From Leptospiraceae bacterium (GTDB taxonomy: Bacteria > Spirochaetota > Leptospiria > Turneriellales > Turneriellaceae), in contig JAEUSA010000107.1 of the NCBI GenBank assembly GCA_016788945.1, positions 1 through 6,585 on the forward strand: 6,585 nt of DNA. Direction: 5' to 3'. The stretch's first letter is position 1, and every line of letters starts with the position of its first letter. Shown here piece after piece: positions 1 to 5,712 of this stretch. The notes beneath the pieces are model-generated. The model saw nothing but the letters and a program-made list of their open reading frames with translations, searched no databases and was not told the origin of the DNA. The translations under genes were made by a program, and so were the position numbers.

Positions 1-297
1 AATGATATCAACTTTTTTGCCGGGTTGTGCAAGGTTCATCGGAACCATTGAGAACTGCATGCTGGCGCCGCCCTGAATAAAAAGTATCGCATAATCATCG
101 GGTACGCCCAGGGTTTTTTTCACACCGTCAATGGCGCGTGCCAGAACGGCTTCGAATTCTTTTGAGCGGTGCGACATTTCCATGATTGACATGCCGGTCC
201 CTTGAAAATTGAGGAATTCATCTTGTGCTTTTTTGAGCACCGGCAGCGGTATGGCAGCCGGGCCTGCGCTGAAATTATGGATGCGGTGATTGAACAT
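1..297 (-). CDS. serC: Phosphoserine aminotransferase SerC, N-terminal part (cut by window edge)
   Basis: This gene encodes the PLP-dependent aminotransferase that converts 3-phosphohydroxypyruvate and glutamate to phosphoserine in cytoplasmic serine biosynthesis; in many bacteria it also acts in pyridoxal phosphate synthesis. Only the first 99 residues lie in the window. They match the family start: FSAGPAAIP (9-17), the MSHRSKEF block (41-48), and IQGGASMQF (74-82), which corresponds to the glycine loop that binds the cofactor phosphate. The catalytic lysine lies beyond the window. The ATG at 297 is the only usable start, because the frame upstream has no ATG, GTG or TTG before the TAA at 370-372, which is also the stop of the upstream gene. 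No clear Shine-Dalgarno sequence precedes it; GGA in the preceding bases is the best candidate. It may be read from the upstream phosphatase gene or from its own promoter. Identification is firm. Confidence 0.95.
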   Translation of the reverse strand, partial: MFNHRIHNFSAGPAAIPLPVLKKAQDEFLNFQGTGMSIMEMSHRSKEFEAVLARAIDGVKKTLGVPDDYAILFIQGGASMQFSMVPMNLAQPGKKVDII

Positions 298-303
298 GAG
301 TCC

Positions 304-369
304 GAATTCATACGCGAGACAAGGCGGCGAGTGAAAAGCAGGGTAGAGCCTCCCTGTACGGATGCATTC
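304..369. repeat. Imperfect inverted repeat filling the serC upstream gap
   Basis: The left arm GAATTCATACG (304-314) and the right arm CGGATGCATTC (359-369) are inverted copies matching at 9 of 11 positions. The right arm ends directly before the stop codon of the upstream gene. A smaller hairpin (339-356) lies inside. The arrangement could be a short palindromic dispersed element or a chance structure. It shows no obvious target duplication and no coding content. Confidence 0.35.
334..356 (-). terminator. Candidate weak intrinsic terminator after the receptor-phosphatase gene
   Basis: Read on the minus strand, CAGGG (356-352) pairs perfectly with CCCTG (343-339) across an 8-base loop, followed by GC and then four T (337-334). 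A G-T pair could extend the stem by one. The stem is short and the T run is brief, so termination would be partial at best. It sits between the stop of the phosphatase gene and the start of serC, where a terminator or attenuating hairpin makes sense. Confidence 0.35.
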
Positions 370-2928
370 TTAAGCTAAAATCATCGTCTCGAGTTTCGCC
401 GCGCGCTGGTGTTCTGGTTCGAGTTCTTTGACGCGTTGTATGAAGCCACGCGCCTTGTTAAACCGCTTCATCATAATATTGAGTTCCGCCGCCTGCAGAA
501 GGTATTTCAGATTCTCACCTTCGCGTAGTACGCAGCGCTCTGCCCATTGCAGTGCCGGCTTAATTTTCTTCTCGCGGCGAAAGTTCTGCGCGATGAAATA
601 ACAAATTTCGACGTCCTGCGGATTCAGTTCGAACGCCTGCATGTATAACTGAATCGCTTCGGTATATTTTTCTTCAGCAGACAATTGCGCAGCCTTCGCG
701 CTCAGTTCTTGCGATTGTGCGGCATTGTGCGGGGTTGTATGCGCATCGGCCGAATACTCAATTTTTAGCAAAGACAGGTCGTCCATGATCTCGCCGGTCT
801 GCTCAACGCGGTGGAAGATATCTTTGAGGTCACCCCTCGCGTTGCGCACATGGTCAAGAAACAGCTGTTCGTTTTCATTCACGATGTTTGAACCATCGGC
901 GTTGCGTCCGAGAATGACGTCGTCGCGACCGTCTGACCCGAGTATGAGCACATCGCCGGGTTCGAGTTGAAAACAATGGATCTTCAGGCTGCCTTTGATG
1001 CCCGGGGTGCCGAGTTTGCGCAGGATATGTGCGTCCAAAAATTGCGCTTCGCCGTTGCGGTAGAGAGCCATGCTCGGATGTTCGGCGTTGATGTAGTAGA
1101 GTAGCCCCGTAGCTTCATCGACAAGGCCAATGACGAGGGAAATGAGCATCGAACCCTCAAAACTTTCGAAAATGCGATGTAGTTCGAGAAAGGTCGTGTG
1201 CAGCCAAATTTCAGGAAAAACGTCCGAGAGTTCTTTTGTCCATCGCATACGCTCAATCGTGGACTGGAAAACTGCCCCGAGCACCAGTGCGCCGCCGGCC
1301 CCCTGCATCGATTTGCCCATCGCGTCAGCGTTGACGAAGACGACATAAGGGCGGTCTTTGAGAGAAATCGATGCGGCCATGTTGATGTCGCCGCCGATTT
1401 CTGATTTCCATTTGCGGAATTCAAATGTTTTCTTTTGCTTTATCAGATATTCAATATGAATATTCTTGCTCGTGCTTGTGTTAGCCGCAAGGGGCTTGAG
1501 CAGCATCGCTGTAAGAAAATAATCCGCGTCTTGCTGGGTCTTCAGATCTTGCACGCGGACAAGGCTTGCCTGCAATTCGCGTGTGCGCTCCTCGACTTTT
1601 TTTTCGAGATTCGCGTTAAGCTCCTCGACTTCGTTGTGCACGCTGAGAAACCTGTTGGCAAGCATGATGGCGATACCGAGAACAAAAACGGCAAAACCGT
1701 ATTTTGTCAGGGCTATGCCGGTATTAAAAACCGCGGAATCGAGAATGTCAAAGATCGCCGTTGACATAATCGTCAAAATACCGATCACAAGATTACCTGC
1801 AGGAGAAAACAGCATAGTACCCTTGAACGCCGACAAAAAACGCGTAAACGTACTACGTCGCGTACCTTCGGCCATACGGTTCTTGATTTCCCGGGCGACG
1901 GTGCGCACCAGCTGAAAGATCATGAAATATAGAATGCCGATGAGAGCGATAAGCTGCCAGGTGCGCAATATCGTCGTATTAAACAGCGCAGTGGTCGGGA
2001 TCACGGCTAAGGATAAGGTTATGGCCACGCCAGCATAGATTTTCGGAAACAAGCTGACGCGATTGCCGAATAGTTTGTCGATAAACACCAGAAAAGGGGT
2101 CATGATATTAAACAAAACGATATATTCAACCTTTTGTATCAGCGTCGAATCTTGTATGATGTCGAACACAATGCTCGTACGGGTAAACAAATAGATGAAC
2201 AGACCCGCACAAAACAGACCGAAATAGAGGTTATAACTTTCTTGTCTCCGGCGCGAATAAAGCAGCAGATGGTATAAGCCAACCGCAAGATAAAGAGAGA
2301 TGAGAATCAGCACGACTGTTTCTCCGCGCTGGTGCAGCAAGGTGCGCAGGTCATTGACTTCGTATGGTTGGCCGGTAAAAAAACCGATGTCATAGCTTCC
2401 GCGATCACCGGCAAAACGAAACGCGAGTAAATTTTCTCCGCTGGCGAGCAAAGCCTGAGGCAATTCTATCACAATGTCGCGTACCGCGCGATGCGTTGTG
2501 AAATGCGAATTATCACGGTCAGCGTGCCAAGCTTCGCTGATCAGTGATCCGTTGAGGTAAATCTGCCAGTTATCGGCAATACTGCCCAGCCTCAGTCCCC
2601 GGCTGTGCGGGGATTTTTTTTCATCTGGAGTAAGAAAAAAACGTGTGACCGCTGTGTAATCATGGATTTTTTCCACCGGCCAATAATAAACACCCGGCGC
2701 GGGAAAAGGGTCGCCCAGCGAACCGATTTTAACCGGGCGATTGTCGCCCGGTGAAGACGGTACATGTCGCCACTCGGCCGAATTTTTTGTGCGCTCGGGC
2801 CAGTCTTTCAGCCAAGCGGGGTTAAAACCTTTGCGTACATAAAGATCTTCGCGAATCAGATTTTTAGCCCCGACGGTGCCGGCGGTAAACAGCAACACAA
2901 AAAACAGAACAATGAAGATCCTCAACAT
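370..2928 (-). CDS. 7TMR-DISM receptor with SpoIIE/RsbU-type PP2C phosphatase and C-terminal TPRs
   Basis: This is a predicted inner-membrane receptor whose cytoplasmic output is a serine/threonine phosphatase; in known partner-switching systems such enzymes dephosphorylate STAS anti-anti-sigma proteins. Its parts run as follows. Residues 1-21 form a signal peptide. Residues about 30-195 form a periplasmic jelly-roll-like domain, with NWQIYLNGSLI (120-130) and ENLLAFRFAGDRG (165-177). Seven hydrophobic helices lie near 204-224, 232-251, 267-285, 296-316, 322-342, 376-396 and 407-427. An acidic/basic coiled coil follows at 430-465, then the phosphatase at about 505-725, and three TPR-like repeats at about 743-840. 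Phosphatase metal-site motifs look intact: GGD (512-514), NADAMGKS with D535, NAEHPSM (614-620), LEPGDVLILGSDGRDD with D666, and DDLSL (716-720). The ATG at 2928 gives a clean signal peptide, although no good Shine-Dalgarno is visible. It is divergent from a receiver-STAS gene, a likely partner. The ligand is unknown. Confidence 0.9.
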   Translation of the reverse strand: MLRIFIVLFFVLLFTAGTVGAKNLIREDLYVRKGFNPAWLKDWPERTKNSAEWRHVPSSPGDNRPVKIGSLGDPFPAPGVYYWPVEKIHDYTAVTRFFLTPDEKKSPHSRGLRLGSIADNWQIYLNGSLISEAWHADRDNSHFTTHRAVRDIVIELPQALLASGENLLAFRFAGDRGSYDIGFFTGQPYEVNDLRTLLHQRGETVVLILISLYLAVGLYHLLLYSRRRQESYNLYFGLFCAGLFIYLFTRTSIVFDIIQDSTLIQKVEYIVLFNIMTPFLVFIDKLFGNRVSLFPKIYAGVAITLSLAVIPTTALFNTTILRTWQLIALIGILYFMIFQLVRTVAREIKNRMAEGTRRSTFTRFLSAFKGTMLFSPAGNLVIGILTIMSTAIFDILDSAVFNTGIALTKYGFAVFVLGIAIMLANRFLSVHNEVEELNANLEKKVEERTRELQASLVRVQDLKTQQDADYFLTAMLLKPLAANTSTSKNIHIEYLIKQKKTFEFRKWKSEIGGDINMAASISLKDRPYVVFVNADAMGKSMQGAGGALVLGAVFQSTIERMRWTKELSDVFPEIWLHTTFLELHRIFESFEGSMLISLVIGLVDEATGLLYYINAEHPSMALYRNGEAQFLDAHILRKLGTPGIKGSLKIHCFQLEPGDVLILGSDGRDDVILGRNADGSNIVNENEQLFLDHVRNARGDLKDIFHRVEQTGEIMDDLSLLKIEYSADAHTTPHNAAQSQELSAKAAQLSAEEKYTEAIQLYMQAFELNPQDVEICYFIAQNFRREKKIKPALQWAERCVLREGENLKYLLQAAELNIMMKRFNKARGFIQRVKELEPEHQRAAKLETMILA

Positions 2929-2983
2929 GGGTCATTTGCCGATTTGCGGTAATTCCGGGTAGAAGATTTTGGATTGTCGCCCG

Positions 2984-2992
2984 TGCTATAAA
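2984..2992 (+). promoter_or_regulatory. Candidate extended -10 element for the receiver-STAS gene
   Basis: TGCTATAAA fits an extended -10 (TG, one base, then TATAAA) and lies 26 bases before the ATG at 3019, giving a predicted leader of about 19 bases. No convincing -35 sits at standard spacing, which extended -10 promoters tolerate. The same AT-rich patch, read on the other strand, could serve the divergent phosphatase gene. The promoter consensus of this organism is not known to me, so this is tentative. Confidence 0.35.
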
Positions 2993-3018
2993 ATAAAGCC
3001 GATCGCCAGCGGCTCTCG

Positions 3019-3756
3019 ATGCAACTGATCGTAATTGAAGATGATGAAGTACAGCATGAGCTGTTGCGCGCCCTACTTTCGCAAATAGGCGTGGCCGTGA
3101 TTTTTTCCACCACCGGAGAAGACGGCCTGGAAAAAATACGCAACCATCACTTTGACGCAGTGCTGCTTGATCTGGGGTTACCCGGGAAAAGCGGCGTTCA
3201 GGTACTAAAAACGATACGTGACAGTGCAATGACGCGCGACCTGCCGGTGATGATTCTGACCGCTGATCATTCGCGGGAGACATTACTTCTTTGTATGAAG
3301 CTCGGCATCAGCGACTACATTGCGAAACCATTCCATCTGCAGCACTTTGCGCTGAAGATGGCGACGCTCAAACGTATGCTGGCTCTGCGCAATTCGGTAG
3401 GTGCCGGCGCTGAAGCGGCAAAGGTAATGGTCGAACGGCAGGCCGGGCTGGTAAAATTCATTTTTGGCGGATTATTCAACGATGATTCGGTCAGGCGTTT
3501 CTTATCGCTTTACACGCCCGTGCTCAAAACGCAGACAAAATCCGACGAAGTTCTGCTCAATCTTGCCGCTTTGCCGAATCTGAATGATCCTCAGTTGCGT
3601 ATGTTTCAACTGATCTGCAAAGCGCTCGAGCCGAAAAAGCCGCTCATCGTCGCCGGCCGCAGTTATGGTCCACTGATCGGCGTAATTCCCGATTTTGAAT
3701 CACGCCTGTTTATTACCGAAGAAGATGCGCTGGACTTTCTTTCGCGGCGAAAATAA
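3019..3756 (+). CDS. Receiver domain fused to a STAS-like (anti-anti-sigma-type) domain
   Basis: This 245-residue cytoplasmic protein combines a CheY-like receiver (about 1-122) with a C-terminal domain that I read as STAS-like (about 142-243). The receiver has all key residues: acidic pair D8/D9, phospho-acceptor D51 in LLDLGLPGKSG, T81 and K103-P104. The C-terminal part follows the STAS pattern without gaps around the core: a GGLFNDDSVRRF strand-helix start (150-161), a core strand VLLNLAALPNLNDPQL (178-193), then PLIVAG (208-213) and the typical tail ESRLFITEEDALDFL (227-241). Aligned on the family motif L-D-L-(x)6-L-D-S-S-G-L, the phosphorylated Ser becomes D190, so this STAS cannot be serine-phosphorylated at the usual place. 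No Shine-Dalgarno is evident before the ATG. The divergent SpoIIE-type phosphatase gene suggests both belong to one partner-switching circuit. The receiver is certain; the STAS call rests on pattern only. Confidence 0.85.
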   Translation: MQLIVIEDDEVQHELLRALLSQIGVAVIFSTTGEDGLEKIRNHHFDAVLLDLGLPGKSGVQVLKTIRDSAMTRDLPVMILTADHSRETLLLCMKLGISDYIAKPFHLQHFALKMATLKRMLALRNSVGAGAEAAKVMVERQAGLVKFIFGGLFNDDSVRRFLSLYTPVLKTQTKSDEVLLNLAALPNLNDPQLRMFQLICKALEPKKPLIVAGRSYGPLIGVIPDFESRLFITEEDALDFLSRRK

Positions 3757-5071
3757 AATTCTCAAACCCCGTTCCCGAAGGGAAAAAATCTACCGGTGCA
3801 GAATAGATTTGGCCGAGATGCGGCCGGGCGGTCTGCAGAATGTGTTCATGCGGCAGGTCTTCAGGAAAAAAGATGCCTGCACGCGGGTGCTCTATCATAT
3901 ACTGTGCCGCAGAGAGTACCCCCGCGGCGACTTGTATTACCGTTGCAGAAAACAGGTGATCAAACGTCTTGAGTATTGTGCCGCACCAGTAGGCGTAGGG
4001 CCGCTTTTCGCCGGTCACGGGATTTTCGCGCAGTAAAAACAGTGCGCCGACTTTATCATAGCCGGCAAGCGAATGCACTGCGGGGGTGATGACGAGGCTG
4101 TCGGCTTCAGCGGTGATGCCTTGATCGAAGCAGCGCTGCGTGTGCGGATTAATCTGGTAAACGTAGCAGATGGTCGGTGCGTAGTGTTCTCGCCGCAGCA
4201 GTTTGTTCAGGGTGATCACCTCTTCGTGCGGAATCACCATACCGGTAATTTCTTCATCGGGCACAAACGAACGGGCCTTTACGCTCCAGGCCGGCGCTTC
4301 GGAAACGAGTATATCTTCGGTCGCTCGGGTATAACCGGCGGGAATATCAGTCTCGTGGGTACCTCTCACGATCTGCGAGGGAGCGTTTGCTTCGACCAGA
4401 AAACCCGGACAACTCCACGTGTTGACAAACACGTCATCGGGCACAGCTACTCCCGTCTGTGTATCGATCTCAGAACAATGCAGCGTTTGCAGGGTCACCA
4501 GTTCTGCAATACGCGAATAATCCGCCTCGGCGAGAGCATGCCGAAGATCAGAGCGACGCCCATTGGCGAGCACCAGACCTGCAATATCGATAAGGCCCTG
4601 TTTGACAAATGAAGAGATCAGGCCGGGGTTCATGCCGTGATCAAAAATGCAGGTTGCCAGTGCGCGGCGATGGCGGTAACGGGCGAGCAATCGATTCATC
4701 TTATCGTGGTTTATGTGATGAATCAGTTGGTTATCCGCCGCATTTTCAATGCAGGTGTTAAGATAGAGGAAATTATTCTGCAGGCAGAATTCGGTTAGAG
4801 AAAAAACGTCACTGTCAGTCAGCAAATCGATGACGAGATCGCCCGGCTTCAACCTGAGGTCATGATGCAAAACATGGGATAAATTTTCATTCTGTAGATT
4901 GACACGGACATACTGAGCCCCGCGGGTGATAAATGCGTTTACCGCGGGATGCGACCTCACATCGGTCCGTTCGGCGATAACAATGTCACGCGGATCTGTC
5001 TTGATAAAGCTGTCGAACAGGTGCAGGCAGCACCGGGCTACTTCACCCATACCGAGAAACGCAATTTTCAC
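3713..5071 (-). CDS. hss: Homospermidine synthase
   Basis: This cytoplasmic enzyme joins two putrescine molecules (or putrescine and spermidine) into homospermidine, using NAD+ as a bound cofactor. The N-terminus is a Rossmann strand-loop, KIAFLGMGEVA (2-12), with a GxGxxA signature. Blocks that I recognise from bacterial Hss are NPGLISSFVKQGL (148-160), DVFVNTWSCPGF (213-224), HYAPTICYVYQ (296-306), YAYWCGTIL (359-367), GVLSAAQYMIEHPRAGI (384-400) and RPHLGQIYSAPVDF (416-429). W219 and E284 align with the substrate-site Trp and Glu of the Blastochloris enzyme as I remember it. At 452 residues it is slightly shorter than that enzyme, mainly at the N-terminus and in the middle. The start is GTG at 5071, preceded by a CAGGTT site 8 bases upstream; the only nearby upstream ATG is out of frame and a later ATG would break the Rossmann loop. 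The 3' end overlaps the receiver-STAS gene by 44 bp. Confidence 0.9.
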   Translation of the reverse strand: MKIAFLGMGEVARCCLHLFDSFIKTDPRDIVIAERTDVRSHPAVNAFITRGAQYVRVNLQNENLSHVLHHDLRLKPGDLVIDLLTDSDVFSLTEFCLQNNFLYLNTCIENAADNQLIHHINHDKMNRLLARYRHRRALATCIFDHGMNPGLISSFVKQGLIDIAGLVLANGRRSDLRHALAEADYSRIAELVTLQTLHCSEIDTQTGVAVPDDVFVNTWSCPGFLVEANAPSQIVRGTHETDIPAGYTRATEDILVSEAPAWSVKARSFVPDEEITGMVIPHEEVITLNKLLRREHYAPTICYVYQINPHTQRCFDQGITAEADSLVITPAVHSLAGYDKVGALFLLRENPVTGEKRPYAYWCGTILKTFDHLFSATVIQVAAGVLSAAQYMIEHPRAGIFFPEDLPHEHILQTARPHLGQIYSAPVDFFPSGTGFENFIFAAKESPAHLLR

Positions 5072-5079
5072 GATTGGCC

Positions 5080-5085
5080 AACCTG
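5080..5085 (-). promoter_or_regulatory. hss: Ribosome binding site supporting the GTG start of hss
   Basis: On the minus strand CAGGTT lies 8 bases before the GTG at 5071. An ATG at 5088-5086 is out of frame with the synthase, so the site supports GTG as the true start. Confidence 0.45.
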
Positions 5086-5093
5086 CATATTCA

Positions 5094-5098
5094 GAGGT
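5094..5098 (+). promoter_or_regulatory. Ribosome binding site of the SET-domain gene
   Basis: GAGGT lies 5 bases before the ATG at 5104 and is among the clearest Shine-Dalgarno matches in the window. An overlapping ATG at 5100 opens only a five-codon frame and is not the gene start. Confidence 0.55.
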
Positions 5099-5103
5099 AA
5101 TGC

Positions 5104-5709
5104 ATGAAGATCACTGAGGTCGCAGAAATTCCGCCGCAGGTCGAACTAAAATACACAGCCAAAGGTTTTATCGGCATTTTCGCGCGGCAGAACTTTTCGA
5201 CAGGCGAAGACATATATTCTAACATTTACCGCGTCTTACCTGAAGATTCGGATATCGACCTCATTACACCACTGGGTACGATTCATATCGATATGAAAGT
5301 GCACAGTGTAAAACAAAATAATGGCCTGCGCGACTATTATGGGTTTGATTCGTTTATGAATCATTCATGCGACGCGAATACAATTTCCATTGTCTACCCG
5401 GGGGATGAACAATTCAATCGTTATTATAATCGCGCCGTAAAGGACATCCGCGCCGGCGATGAAATTACCGCCAACTATCTTTATTTTGATTGGGATTGCG
5501 ATGGGCATTCATTCGACTGCCTGTGCGGAGCGAAAAATTGCTATAAGCATATTCGTGGTTTCAAGGATCTCGACTTTGCCTCGCAGCTTGAGCACATCAT
5601 GGATATAGACGAGGCGACACTATCTAAATTTGTCGTCGCATGCCGTGACAAGCTGCGCGGTGCAGAGCTTACGACCGCAGCAAGGGCGCGCGTTCAGCCG
5701 CTGCTGTGA
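5104..5709 (+). CDS. SET-domain protein (lysine methyltransferase family) with post-SET zinc site
   Basis: The SET fold transfers methyl groups from S-adenosylmethionine to protein lysines; the target here is unknown. The 201-residue protein contains the SET landmarks in order: GIFARQNFSTGEDIY (24-38) as the opening strands, SFMNHSCDANT (83-93) as the pseudoknot NHS motif, and DIRAGDEITANY (114-125) with Y125 in the catalytic tyrosine position. A post-SET CxCxxxxC follows (C139, C141, C146). With C89 of NHSC this makes the four-cysteine zinc site seen in eukaryotic SET enzymes. Residues 152-201 form a helical tail with no recognised domain. The gene is divergent from hss across 32 bp, and the MFS gene begins 3 bp after its stop, so the two probably form an operon. 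Family assignment is firm; whether it acts on the cell's own proteins or on a host is not visible here. Confidence 0.88.
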   Translation: MKITEVAEIPPQVELKYTAKGFIGIFARQNFSTGEDIYSNIYRVLPEDSDIDLITPLGTIHIDMKVHSVKQNNGLRDYYGFDSFMNHSCDANTISIVYPGDEQFNRYYNRAVKDIRAGDEITANYLYFDWDCDGHSFDCLCGAKNCYKHIRGFKDLDFASQLEHIMDIDEATLSKFVVACRDKLRGAELTTAARARVQPLL

Positions 5710-5712
5710 ACG

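Noticed and set aside
302..331. Possible serC promoter on the minus strand (TTCACT, 17-base gap, TATGAA).
   Set aside because: Each box matches only four of six consensus bases, and the start point would fall within a few bases of the ATG. The evidence is too weak to list as a feature.
984..1424. 146-codon minus-strand frame within the phosphatase domain.
   Set aside because: It is a frame-shifted reading of the SpoIIE domain, whose conserved motifs lie in the main frame without interruption.
2864..3283. 139-codon minus-strand frame crossing the divergent intergenic region.
   Set aside because: It overlaps the receiver domain antisense and the signal peptide of the phosphatase gene. Its translation is Arg/Ser/His-rich without domain features, so it is a shadow frame.
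3740..3753. TTTCGCGGCGAAA palindrome at the end of the receiver-STAS gene, considered as a terminator.
   Set aside because: The centre leaves no proper loop, a workable stem is only about four pairs, no T run follows, and the bases are explained by coding on both strands.
3771..3783. Perfect small inverted repeat TTCCCGAAGGGAA just after the receiver-STAS stop, considered as a terminator.
   Set aside because: It lies inside the hss coding region, has a 3-base loop, and on the plus strand is followed by A residues, not T. On the minus strand no T run follows the stem either.
4073..4612. 179-codon plus-strand frame inside hss.
   Set aside because: It is fully antisense to conserved homospermidine synthase blocks, and its translation has no recognisable motif.
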